Source: Selaginella moellendorffii (lineage: Eukaryota; Streptophyta; Lycopodiopsida; Selaginellales; Selaginellaceae). From it: a stretch of 64,000 bases of DNA. The translations under genes and the position numbers were made by a program. This document shows positions 34,810 to 45,202 of this stretch, in pieces (position 1 is the first letter of the stretch; every line of letters starts with the position of its first letter). The notes below the pieces were generated by a model. It was not told where the DNA came from. It did not search any database and worked only from the letters and a program-made list of their open reading frames with translations. Location: NCBI RefSeq assembly GCF_000143415.4, contig NW_003314275.1:124001-188000 (forward strand). The letters are read 5' to 3'.

Positions 34810-35882
34810 AACCGAGACCGAGATTGGGACCGAGACTGAGGCCGAGGCCGAGTCCGAGTCCGAGTCCGAATCTGAGTTCGAGTCTTAGAGGGTGAAAGCC
34901 CAAAGTGTTCGTCTCCCAGACCCTGGGGGGTTTGGTGAGCTCCAAAAGTATAGTAGGGAGAGGACTGCAGTGGAGCCAGTTTGGCCAGGAAAGGCCAGTT
35001 TGGCCTAAAAAGGCTGTACCCAGTGTTGGGTGATGACCTGCCCACTGGGAAGTCCAAGACTAGAGTGAACACAGACCGACAAGCGGGGTAGCTTGGTGAA
35101 GTGTTCAAGAGCCGGCTCTAGTTCCCCCGGGAGATCGACTGGCCGATGCTCCCAGTCCAAGTGTGGGTGGCACTACCTACTTGGATACCAGGCGTGGCTC
35201 AACGGAACCTCGCTCTAAACCCATGGCTAGAGCACCCAAAGGCAAAAGGCGGGGAGAGTACCCACGAGGCTTGCATAAGGCCATGGTGTTCTGAAATGTT
35301 GTCCTGAAGGCCCAGACTGTGGAAAGGAAGAGGAGTAGTGTTCTGGTGTGGTGACCAAGGACACAGTCACATAGTGAGGAAGTCCTAGAGGACAATGAGA
35401 CTTAGTGGTCAGGCTCGTGGGCCTTGATCCAGTGGCAGTGTTGGCGAACACGGCCCAGGACAGAAAGGGACTTGGTGGGGACCAAAAAGGCAATATTGGG
35501 GAAGGCTATTCCCTATGTCTAGGGGCATCCTAAGGTTGCTAAGGAGTGGATCTAGGATGATCACTCATGGACGAATAGCCCAGTCTTTGAGAGATGGGAC
35601 TGTGATGTAGGTGGTGTCAGACCACCGATGTGACCAAGGTGAATGGGTATGGCCTTAGTGTAACGGGCTGATATGACGGTGGTACCTTGGGGTGTCAGTC
35701 ATGGGATCGGACACGTGGAGCACTTGGACCAAGTGCAAAGGTTGAATGGCGGGGATGCCATTCTCGGGGTTAGCAAGCCCAAGTCCAAAATAGGACTTAT
35801 GGAGGTTGTGAGTGAGACTCCTTCAAGTTGTCAGAAGTGTGGTTAAGTGACTAAAGTAGAATGGAAAATTTAGTCGCTTACA
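33475..35882 (+). repeat. LARD C 3' LTR with internal duplication
   Basis: 2408 bp, about 800 bp longer than the 5' LTR. The array at 33705-34262 is followed by the unique LTR part up to about 34768. There the sequence jumps back into GAGACC repeats (34768-34887) and repeats the unique part a second time to 35882. The junction GACAGTGGGACCGAGACC lies where both partners share GGGAC(C/T)GAG. Confidence 0.9.
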
Positions 35883-35887
35883 GATGT

Positions 35888-37673
35888 GCAATGCTTCCTG
35901 GGCAAGGTGTAGTATCTCAGTCGTTTTGTGGATCATCTTTCTAATCGCACTACACTATTGTGAGTGTTGCTGAAGTTATCAACATCATTTTTCATCTGGT
36001 CTTCAGATTGTGAGTGGGCGTTTGTGGATCTCTCTAAACCAATACTTCATTATTGAAGTGGAAGAACCTGGTTGGTCATACTGTTTGGTGGGCTTTGAAG
36101 CTTCAAATATATGATTTTGATGTTATTCATCACCCAGGGAGTTTTATAGCTGATGCTGATGCCCTTTCTCAAGCTCTTCTTCCTTCTCCACTCTCTTCTC
36201 ATGTTTCTGACGAGCCTATTGTTCCAGCATCTGTGGGTTTTCTAAACGAGGATTCTGTGCTGTCAGTGGTTGTTGTACTTGATATTTAGTGTTCACAAGG
36301 CGTAGAGCAAGATCTACTTTCTCTTGATGAGGTTCGTGAGGCTTAAAAGATTGAGCTGTGGATTTGAAGACTTCGAGATATGTTTGAGAATCTTACATCA
36401 CTTGCTGATGACTTGCCCTTCCGGCATTTACATTTTCAATATCGCCTTGAAAATAGCCTTCTTTATTTTGTGGGGATAGATCTTGATGATTATTTACGGT
36501 TGGTGGTGCCTTTTGTCTTTATCTCATGGTTTCTCCATGCTTACCATGATTCTCCTGTTTTAGGTGGGCATATGGGACATCGTTGTGTGACCGAGAAGCT
36601 GCGCAAGTCTTTCTATTGGCCGGAGATGCAACGTGATATTATTCGGTATGTGTGTAGCTGCATTTGGTGCCAAGCTCGTAATACTCCCCCTCGTGTTGCG
36701 GAAGGACGGTTGGAATCAATTGCAATTTCCTATCCATTTGAGTTGGTGGCGTTTGATCTTATAGGACCTTTTCCATAGTCAACTGCTAGTAATGAGTATG
36801 TTATTATTGCTTTTGACTACTTAACTCATTGGGTGGAAGTTGGTGCTTTTGCTAGCGCCTTTGCAACTGCTGTTGAATACTTCCTCCTCAATATAGTGGT
36901 GTTCTAACATTCTTGTCCAGAGCGGATTCTTTCAGATAATGGTTCCGCATTTATGGCTAAGGCATTTCATGTTTTGACGTCTTGGTTGGGGATATGCCAC
37001 ACTTTCACGAGTGCTTATCATCCACAATCAAACAGTCTGGTGGAACAGCTCGTTCGGACATTCAAAAGGATAATTGCGAAGTATGTGAACTTTCAGCATT
37101 CAAATTGGGATGGTTATTTGCCGTCTCTTCGGTATGCCTATGTCACAGAGGTGCAAAGTTCTGTTGGTGCTGCACCATATAAATTCCTATATGGTCATGA
37201 TCCAATATTACCAACAAAGCTGGGTTTACCTTCGCAATTGCCACGAGCTCCCAATGCTAGGTCGTGGGATCAATATTTGACGAGCATTCTTCCACTTGTC
37301 TGAGTAGAGTCTACCGAACACTTAGGCCGCATACAAGTGGGGCAACAACGGTGGTACAACTCATATCATCGTCCACCTATAGAGTACAAAATGGATGATT
37401 TGGTGTTAGTCCATTTTCTCCATCTTATGGTACGTGGTTTATTTAAAGGGCTCATTGCGGAAAGGACCATATCGGGTGTTGCGACAAGTTGGACCACAAA
37501 TTTATGAAGTTTGGCATGATGTCCAACAGGCCGATCCGCCGAAGATTGTGCATGTGCAGCGGTTGAAATGCTTCATACAAAGGGATCAGGAGCAATTAAT
37601 ACCACCTACAGATCCACCGATGCCTCCTCCTAACATTCCTCTAGATCCCGGCTTGTCTACAAAAGAACTCTGA
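35888..37673 (+). pseudogene. Gypsy RNase H remnant, integrase and GPY/F tail
   Basis: After the LARD, the RT frame continues briefly, then WALKLQIYDFDVIHHPG and DADALSQ mark the end of RNase H, most of which is deleted. Integrase follows: a zinc-binding H/H/C/C region (GGHMGHRCVTEKL...CSCIWCQ) at 36540-36680, the first Asp in FDLIGPFP ended by a stop at 36776, the second Asp in RILSDNGSAF, and the Glu in NSLVEQLVR after AYHPQS. A GPY/F-like module GPYRVLRQVGPQIYEV lies at about 37450-37520. No chromodomain is visible. Stops at 36776 and 36905 and a frame change near 37300 inactivate it. Confidence 0.87.
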
Positions 37674-37705
37674 CGGCCTTTCATTATTCCGAGAGGAGGG
37701 GATGA

Positions 37706-37880
37706 TGTGAGGGCCAAGTGTATGGCTATGATGCTGTATACTAATATTAACATAGTAGGATTTTGGTAGCCGTCGGATTGGTTTCAATCCGGACCACTCA
37801 CTCCTATATATAAATTAGGTTTTTGGGCTAACTGATTTGCACATTTTCTATATTCCCTTTCCATATTTTAAGCACTCACA
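37706..37880 (+). repeat. Gypsy F 3' LTR
   Basis: 175 bp from TGTGAGGGCC to GCACTCACA, preceded by polypurine tract GAGAGGAGGGGATGA. It contains a TATA-like TATATATAAA at 37805-37814. It ends 330 bp upstream of the first Crinkler-like gene. A diverged partial copy is at 42224-42348, ahead of the second duplicated unit. Confidence 0.8.
37805..37814 (+). promoter_or_regulatory. TATA-like box in gypsy LTR
   Basis: TATATATAAA within the 3' LTR, in the orientation of the downstream Crinkler-like gene. It could act as promoter for that gene, but this is inference from position only. An equivalent LTR is not adjacent to the second gene copy. Confidence 0.3.
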
Positions 37881-38210
37881 ATGTATCTAAATAAATTAGC
37901 TTTTATGATACTTTGGATTTCCATAATAATAATAATAAGCAAAATTTCATTCTTTCTATAGAGCCACAACATTTATGTAATTTTTATTTAAAATATGTTT
38001 TTCATTTATTATTAAGTTTCTATACATATTTCTATATACATATTTATATAGAACTTTAACCCCATAATCTTTATAAGTATAAGCTCTATTATTTTATTAG
38101 CTTTCACATAATAATCTATTCATCCGACGGCTGTCGTTGGTTGAACGGTGACGATTGTTTCAAAAGACCTAATGTTAGGGTTTTTACGGCAGCGAGAGGT
38201 CTTTGTAGCT

Positions 38211-41200
38211 ATGGACGCCTCTTCATCTAGAAAGCGTGGGCGAGAGCCGGGTGAAGAGGGAGAGCAGGAGGAGAAAAAGCGACTTAAAAGAGGTGAGCTT
38301 GCTCGTGTGAAACGTCGTCTGGGGGGAGCAGTTGCAGAAATTGCAGACCTTGAATACCAATTGTTTGAAGCCGGGGAGGATGCTGAACTAAACAAACTAA
38401 AGCAGCAGCTAGCCTCAGAGGAAGTGCGGTTGAGTCAACTCCGGGAGGATAAGTTGAAACTGGAACGCGAGCTCTCTGAAATCCTCCAGCCACCACCTGA
38501 ATCCTTGAAAAGAGTGGAGGGTATTGCCGAATCAGCATTTGCGCAGGAGTACCAAAGAGTTGGGGAATTAGACAACGTGGAGTCGTTGCGTGAGAAGCTG
38601 GAAGAAACAGGAGACATGTGGAAGACGGAGAAGAACATGATAGCACCTGTTGTCACGTTAGTTCAGTCGAGTGGCTGGGGAAAGTCGAGGATTACCTGCG
38701 AGCTTGCGAATTTAGGTGTGTTCGTCATCTACTGCTCATTCGCTTCATCTGACACCGCGTACCCTCCAAGGTCTGCCTTTGCGGACTTCTTCTACACAAA
38801 CGCCGTCAAATTGCTCAGCTCTGGTCCTACGCTTTTGTCGCAGAGCAGGTTCATGCTCTTCTGCATTGACTACTTTGTGTCATGCATCGAGGCTCTTCTG
38901 CAGCTGACTTCCGGGGAGGACCCCATGGATGCCAAGAGGTTCTTGAACGATCTCATGGTTGGGGAGAACTTTTGGGGACTGGTACAGGCGAAGATGGAGA
39001 TAGGAAGCGAAGCCCGGGAGGAGTTTGCGAAGCGCCTTGACGTCGGCCTGAAACAGAAGCCTGGCGAGAACACCAATATCTGGGGCATCTGGGAAAGTAA
39101 GGTGTTTAAGAAGTACAACACGCTTGAAGGTCTACTGTCGAATGTTCCAGCTCCTGCCAAAGGAAAACTGAAGGTCCTGTTTGTCATGGACGAAGCCCGA
39201 TGGTTTGCTTGGCATGCTGATCCGACAACTGTTGCTGCATTTGTTCCTGCAAGGAGAGCTTCCAGGGTGTTGCCTGAAAATGGGAGTGTGTCGGTGATGT
39301 TCACCGACACAAACGGGAGGCTAAACAATTTTGTGCCGGCCAATAAGGCAGATAGTAGCGATCGAGTGGCTGCGGCGGGAAAGCTAGTTGCACATCCAGC
39401 GTACTGCTTTTTCTTCGCACACTTGCCATCGGACGAACAAACAGGTGGCCTTCGGCTTGCTGAAGTTGAAGATCTGGGTCGTCTTTGCGGCTATGGTCGG
39501 CCACTGTGGCAAGCATTGGTGAAGGCTTCCGGAAGTGCAGGTGACGTGCTGCTTTTGGCTGTAGATAAGCTCCTGGGTGGCACTGGTTCGTTCAACAAGT
39601 TTTTGTTTGAAAGAGGTCTATCAGCTGAGGCTTGTCTGGCTACACTGGGCTGCAGAGTATGCATCGACATCAATCCGCATGCCACAATTATCACTGATAT
39701 GGTTGCAAGTCACCTACTTAGCGTGATGTCCATTTCTGATGACCAGACTCTTGTTTGGACGCATTGGGCTACGGAGCCACTGGTTGCAGCGGCTGCAGCA
39801 CAGGTTTTGCGTGCACAAGGGAAGATTGGGAGGACAGGGTGGGAGGAGTGCTTGGAGGCACTTGTAACTGGGATGAAGCGTGGATGGGTTGATCGAGGTT
39901 ATAGGGGCGAGTTGGTTGCACGGGTGCTGCTACTACTTGCAGTGGATAGTCCAGGCAGAAGTTCATGGAAGTGCTTTACTTTTGACGAGCTTTGCCATGG
40001 CTTAAGTGGGAAGTCGCTGTCCGATCTTATTGGAGAAGATGAGCAGAATTCAGCATCTCCGGCCCCCAAGGCTCCAGGTGGTGGAGAAGAAGCGCAGGTG
40101 GAAGTAAACATGCCGCCACCTCCGGCCTCGGCTTTGAAAGTAAACAAAAAATTTCCGGCGTCCCTGTCCAAAGCTCCAGGAGAAAAAGCGCAGGTCAAAG
40201 TAAACACGCCGCCACCTGAGGTGAAGTCGCCATCTCCAACGCTGACGGCCTCGAAAGCTCCAGGTGGAAGTACGCACAATGCTGAAGGGGAAGGGGAAAC
40301 AAAACAAGCAGGTGGCTCTATAGATGGAAGTGGTAAAGAAGAAATCCACAGAAACATGGGTGAAGCCAAGTTTTTTTGCCTGCTATTCAGGAAAACCGAC
40401 TTCCGACTGCAGGACCTCACCGCAAAAGATTTGCTTGAATTTGGAAAGGCTGGCGTGGGAATCATTTGCCGTGAAAATGAATGGGGCATAGACATCGTCA
40501 TCGTTGGGTTCTTTGGTGACACGTTTAGCCTGGAGACGATGACACTCATTTTGGTGCAGGTGAAACACACAGAGAAGCTTGATGTTGATTTAGCATGTGC
40601 TAAATGCTCTCCGGAGTTTTCTCAGATGTTGAGTAGCAGTGCAGGGCCTCAAGGTTGGACTGGGTTGAAGGTGCCATACGCCAGTCTGGTTTTGAATGTG
40701 GCCCATGTGCCTTCCAGCAGTGTTCGTTACAGAACTAGGAAACTTGTCACAGAAGCATTGCTGAAGAAGACACCTGCAAATCAGTCCATGGCAATGGCTC
40801 TCCATGACGCTCATCCAGAATGCAAAGGCCTTCAGGAATGGACAAAAGGCTATGATGGGGATAGATCACAGCCGGTATTCAAGTCATGGGAACAGTATTT
40901 TGCTTCAGATGATCGTCTCCAACACATTGTGGTCATTCAAGGTACGTTTGTGCTGTTTCCTTTTCAATCACTTGATGTTCTCTTTTGCACTCCAGGTTTG
41001 GATGCATTCTCATCCAAGGACAAAGTGAAAGACCTGGTCGACATCTCTCTGGATTCTACTGCAGACATGAGGAAACTAGAACGAGTTCAGACGAAGTATG
41101 CACATAGAATGTTCGGATGGGTTAAGAACACGGAAATGCGCAAGTGTTTGGCGCCAAAGCTCAGTGTGAAAAAGAGTAAGTAAAACTGAGAATTTTTTTG

Positions 41201-41255
41201 AGAAATAATCTGAAATTCCTTCTCCATTGCAGAGGTGCAGATGGAATTATCTTAG
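38211..41255 (+). CDS. Crinkler-like P-loop NTPase with C-terminal PD-(D/E)XK-like nuclease domain, copy 1
   Basis: Exons 38211-40941, 40996-41175 and 41233-41255 give 977 aa. The start is the ATG shared with copy 2. Residues 1-100 are a charged coiled coil with a basic KKRLKR patch. Walker A is SSGWGKSR (about 153-160), Walker B VLFVMDEA (about 322-329). RGELVARVLLLLAVD (about 566-580) is a block I recall from Crinkler NTPases. A Pro-rich linker with repeated KAPG (about 612-710) precedes a restriction-endonuclease-like fold signature: WGIDIVIVGFFGD, then LILVQVKHT (D...QxK). Known relatives are Crinkler/CR effectors of oomycetes and fungi and related NTPase-nuclease proteins in free-living eukaryotes. 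The usual N-terminal LxLFLAK header is not visible. The role here is unknown. Confidence 0.82.
40942..40995 (+). other. Intron 1 of Crinkler-like gene copy 1 (54 bp)
   Basis: GTACGT...CTCCAG with a pyrimidine-rich end. Its length is a multiple of three with no stop, so the unspliced frame also reads through. The paralogue's intron at the same place is 44 bp and does break the frame, supporting real splicing. Confidence 0.75.
41176..41232 (+). other. Intron 2 of Crinkler-like gene copy 1 (57 bp)
   Basis: A perfect donor GTAAGT and acceptor TTGCAG. Splicing removes the stop in the retained intron and adds a last exon ending KVQMELS. The same donor, acceptor and last exon occur in copy 2. Confidence 0.75.
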
Positions 41256-42213
41256 GTGGTGAGATTTAAGGACTAGAATCAAGAGCAAGTGCCAATATTT
41301 TAATTATTAAAACTGAATGATTCCTTTTCTATTTTTTTTGCATGTGGTAATGTTGTATTATTCAGGTTTCTGATGGTTTATGTTATAATAGTTAAACAAA
41401 TAATGATAATTGATTAAAAAATTTACAAATTTAATTATAAAATGTTAATTATATTTTAAAATGTGCATCAAAAGTTTTAGGCAAAGCTTTGGTTGAAAGT
41501 ATAGAATATCATTCCAACACTTAGATGTGAAATAGCAAAGGTAACAAACTCACATTCTTAAAGAAAATTGGGTTTAAGAGTTAACTTTTGACATTGCTAG
41601 TAATAAAAGCTATAAGGATATTGAAGTTAATACAAATACAAATAAATGTTATATAGAATGAGCTATATGCTATGATGTGGTTGCCACTAAAGTATCATCA
41701 AGTTTATCATTTTGTCCAATTAGAGTTGCTATTAGTAATATATTATGGATTTAGTTTATGTATTATTGTATTTTAACTGTAACACTACCGAAATATAATT
41801 ATTAAACAATAAGAAAAACTTTGGTGACTATTATAAATTATAACTACAAAAGAAATTTTGAAAAAACTTCAGGATAAGCCATATTCTCTGCTGCTGCTCA
41901 CAAATTTCTCCTCTCTACACTTCATGTTAATTTTTGTTTTTGTCAGGTGTACAAAAAAACCCATTTTCGTTAAAGTGAGACCATTTTGAGTCTCACTTAG
42001 TATATTAATCATTTTCTTAATTTTTATTAATTATATTATCTAAAAACACATATACTTAGATAATTAATTAGGCTTAATTAAAGGAATATTCCAGTTTGAT
42101 TCAAATTATACAGCAAATAATTATTATAAAATAAGAGTTTTTTACAAACAAAACCCACTCATGTGCAAAAAAGTAAATATACCAAAGATATATTTATTAA
42201 AAATGTGAGTATA
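41256..42213. other. 3' flank of copy 1, AT-rich
   Basis: No genes. It is the unrearranged version of the flank: the segment 41548-41622 is inverted in copy 2 (49117-49191), and the site matching the 18S insertion lies at about 41512-41522. Confidence 0.75.
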
Positions 42214-42223
42214 TTACTATATT

Positions 42224-42348
42224 GGAATTTTGGTAGTTGTCAGATTGGTTTCAATCCGGACCACTCACTCTTATATACAAACTAGGGTTTTTGGGTTAAT
42301 TAATATGCACATTTTCTGTATTCCCTTTCTATATTATAAGCACTCACA
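42224..42348 (+). repeat. Partial LTR of gypsy F family
   Basis: GATTGGTTTCAATCCGG and GCACTCACA match the 3' part of the LTR at 37706-37880 at the same relative order, with scattered changes. It lies at the junction after duplication copy 1. This suggests the duplicated unit originally included an F-type LTR on its left. Confidence 0.8.
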
Positions 42349-42451
42349 GGAGGTTATATAATTTATAGTTTTGTTGATGGATATGAAACCTTTTTTTTTT
42401 AAATGAAGCTAATAATCAATAATATCTTCAAAAATTACTTAATACCTAATG

Positions 42452-42690
<239 letters not shown>

Positions 42691-42713
42691 TAATAAGGGG
42701 CCCTCCAAGGGAA

Positions 42714-43010
42714 GCTCGAAGGTAGCTTTGTTAACATCTTTATTGACATGGGTGCTTTGGATAATTTTGTGGCTGCAGACATAGTCTGGCAAATTGGAAT
42801 AATGATGCAGCAGATGGGTGAACCAAGGACTATAGAGTTTGTTCAAAGTAGCCAAAGCACCGATGAGGTACTTCGATAAGTAAGAGTCAAAGTAAGGACA
42901 TGGAAAGTAGACATGGATTTCACTATGTTGGACATGGCGGGATTTGACGTAATCTTTGGAATGGATTGGTTCAATCAATTTGTAATAGCCTTGTATGGAC
43001 AAAGTAGGAA
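42714..43010 (+). pseudogene. Gypsy aspartic protease fragment
   Basis: Reads GSFVNIFIDMGALDNFVA, the retropepsin active-site region with M in place of T after the catalytic Asp. After a stop at about 42880 it continues AGFDVIFGMDWFNQF, the conserved second block (D.I.GMDWL). The stop and active-site change show it is dead. Confidence 0.8.
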
Positions 43011-43223
43011 CCTTGTGGTATTGGTGAATGCCCGAGGAGAACGATCAATGTGGAGGCCCAGGATCTAAAGGTAGGGAAATATAAGGCTAAAGACTCTTAT
43101 TTAAACCTGGTGTTCACGAGAGGACAACTCACTAAAGGAACCAAGGCAACATTTTTGTGTTTACTTTCGGTGAGGAGTGACAAAAAGACAGGAAAAGAAG
43201 AAGTACCTTTAGTGATCTAGCGG

Positions 43224-43664
43224 GTGTTGGACCAATTCCAAGATACCATGCCGAAGGAGCTACCTGCAAGGTTACCCCCCGCACAACCAATAGAACATAA
43301 GATTGAGCTAGTCGAGGGTGCTAAGGCGGTGGTTCATCCCTCTTATTGTTTAAATGAAAAGGAACTCGAGGAACTCAAGCACCAACTAAAAGAGTTGGTG
43401 GACAAAGGGTATGTTAGGTTAAGCAAGTCACCGTATAGGGCACCAGTGTTATTTGTGAAAAAGAAAGGTGGATCTACGCGTATATGCATAGACTACCGGT
43501 TGCTTAACAAATATACAAAGAAGAATAAGTACCCTTTGCCAAGGATTGAAAACCTATTTGATAGGTCAAGAAAGGCAAAATACTTCTCGAGGATTGACTT
43601 AAGGTTAGGATATTACCAGATTAGGGTAGCAAAGGAAGATGTCGAGAAAACAACTTATACCTTG
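43224..43664 (+). pseudogene. Gypsy reverse transcriptase N-terminal half
   Basis: Contains [58 protein letters not shown] and [20 protein letters not shown], covering the fingers and catalytic motif A (RIDL). Homology stops just after, before the FxDD motif, where the sequence joins an integrase. The frame is otherwise open. Confidence 0.9.
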
Positions 43665-43679
43665 TACCTTGTGGCTGAT

Positions 43680-44510
43680 AATTTTTCCATGCCTACCATA
43701 ATTCTCCTGTTCTAGGCGGGCATATGGGACATCATCGTGTGACCGAGAAGCTACACAGGTCTTTCTATTGGCTGGAGATGCGACATGATGTCATTCGATG
43801 AAGGACGGTTGGAGTCAATTGCAGTTTTTTGTCCGTTTGAGTTGGTAGCATTTGATCTTATGGGACTTTTTTCATGATTGATTGTTGGCAATGAATATGT
43901 TATTATTGCTTCTGACTATTTGACTCGTTGGGTGGATGTTGGTGCTCTTGCTAGTGCCTCTGCAACTACTATTAGATACTTCCTCCTCAATCGAGTGATG
44001 TTTCAGCATTTTTGTCCGGAGCGAATTCTTTCGGATAATGGTCCCATATTTATAACTAAGGCATTTCATGTTTTGACGTCTCAGTTGGGGATATGCCACA
44101 CTTTCACAATCAAACGGTTTGGTGGAATGGTTTGTTCAGACATTCAAAGGAATGATCGCAAAGTACGTGAACTTTTAGCATTTGGATTGGGATGGTTATT
44201 TGCCATCTCTTTGGTATGCATATGTCACAGGGGTGTAGAGTTTTGTTGGTGCTTCACCATATAAACTTTTATATGGTCATGATCCAATATTACCAATGGA
44301 GTTGGGTTTACCTTCACAATTGCCATGAGCTGCCAATGCTAGGTCGTGGGATTAATATTTGATGAGCATTCTTCCATTTGTCTGAGTAGAGTCTACTGAA
44401 CATTTAGGTTGTGTACAAGTGGGATAACTATGCTACAACTCCCATTATCGTCCACATGCAAAGTACAAAGTGTAGTTTGTTTTCCCCATCTTACAATACG
44501 TGGTTTATCT
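43680..44510 (+). pseudogene. Gypsy integrase, deleted relative of element F
   Basis: GGHMGHHRVTEKLHRSFYW marks the zinc-binding region, and most of its C-terminal CxxC part is missing. The core reads YVIIASDYLTRWVDVGALAS and CPERILSDNGP. Where element F has TSAYHPQSNS, this copy lacks about 17 bases and shifts frame. Stops follow. It ends at the TA microsatellite near 44537. Confidence 0.85.
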
Positions 44511-44536
44511 AAGGGAATCCTTGCTTAGTGGAAATA

Positions 44537-44537
44537 A

Positions 44538-44634
<97 letters not shown>

Positions 44635-44811
44635 GTATGTATGTATGTATATATATATATGTATGTATGTATATATATATATGTATATATGTATATATAT
44701 ATATGTATATATGTATATCTATATATGTATATATGTATATGTATATATGTATATATATATATATATGTATATATGTATATATATATATATGTATATATGT
44801 GTGTGTATGTG
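44537..44811. repeat. (TA)n / (TATG)n microsatellite
   Basis: About 275 bases of TA, with TATG interruptions. Open frames through it (Tyr/Ile repeats) are not genes. Confidence 0.98.
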
Positions 44812-45202
44812 TTAAAAAAAGATAAATGCAATAGAAGATATATTAAGTTAATAAAAAAATAAAACTCAGTTTTTTAGATATATTAATGTATATAAATAAA
44901 TTAGCTTCTATGATAGTTTGGACTTCCACAATAATAATAATAAGCAAAATTTCATTCTATCTATATAGTCACAACATTTATGTAATTTTTATTTAAATAT
45001 TTTTTTCATTCATTATTAAGTTTCTATACATATTTTTATATACATATTTATATAGAACTTTAACTCCATAATCTTTATAAGTATTAGCTTTCACCTAATA
45101 ATCTATTGATCCGACGGCTGTCGTTGGTTGAACGGTGACGATTGTTTCAAAAGACCTCATGTTAGGGTTTTTGAGAGGTCTTTGTAGGGTTAAGTTCAAG
45201 CT

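Larger units (their letters stand above)
19854..35882 (+). mobile_element. LARD C, non-coding LTR element carrying a LINE
   Basis: Same family as LARD B: TGTGAGACAT start, GTCGCTTACA end, 5-bp duplication GATGT at 19849-19853 and 35883-35887. The 5' LTR is 1608 bp and the 3' LTR is 2408 bp, longer because of an internal duplication. The primer-binding site (TTGGTATTAGAG, 21464) is decayed. Internal halves 21462-24008 and 31975-33474 are collinear with LARD B. The 8-kb gap between them is a LINE insertion. Without it the element would be about 8 kb. Confidence 0.93.
19427..37880 (+). mobile_element. Ty3/gypsy retrotransposon F, split by LARD C
   Basis: Reverse transcriptase (19427-19853), RNase H remnant and integrase (35888-37673) and a 3' LTR (37706-37880) belong to one element. 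LARD C was inserted inside the reverse transcriptase. Removing it with one copy of its GATGT duplication places the two reading-frame halves in register at the conserved post-catalytic block. The 5' LTR, gag and protease are not found. Stops in the reverse transcriptase and integrase show it is inactive. Confidence 0.88.
37881..42213 (+). repeat. Segmental duplication, copy 1
   Basis: Matches 44885-49738 in direct orientation: left flank (AATAAATTAGCTT onward), whole Crinkler-like gene and about 950 bp of 3' flank. Copy 2 differs by an inserted 18S rDNA piece, a ~75-bp inversion and small indels. The left flank also occurs a third time, alone, at 42553-42690. Confidence 0.9.
42697..44536 (+). 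mobile_element. Ty3/gypsy remnant G, internally deleted
   Basis: A protease region, the N-terminal half of reverse transcriptase and an integrase closely related to element F occur in order. No LTRs or target-site duplication are present. The reverse transcriptase jumps directly to the integrase zinc-binding region at about 43680, so the RT core and RNase H were deleted. It lies between two copies of the duplicated left flank with their TA microsatellites. Confidence 0.85.

Noticed and set aside
38148-38210. Upstream in-frame extension of Crinkler-like copy 1
   Set aside because: It begins at GTG and is not conserved in copy 2; both share the ATG at 38211/45203.
38870-40814. Minus-strand frames of 60-220 codons opposite the Crinkler-like genes (also 45862-47809)
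   Set aside because: Antisense shadows of the conserved plus-strand exons, with codon-phase patterns that follow the sense strand.
41960-42010. Possible MITE with GTTAAAGTGAGACC / GTCTCACTT pieces (also near 14033 and 49505)
   Set aside because: No two matching inverted ends or target-site duplication could be found.
44500-44862. Long Tyr/Ile-repeat frames on both strands
   Set aside because: They are translations of the (TA)n microsatellite, open in several frames at once.
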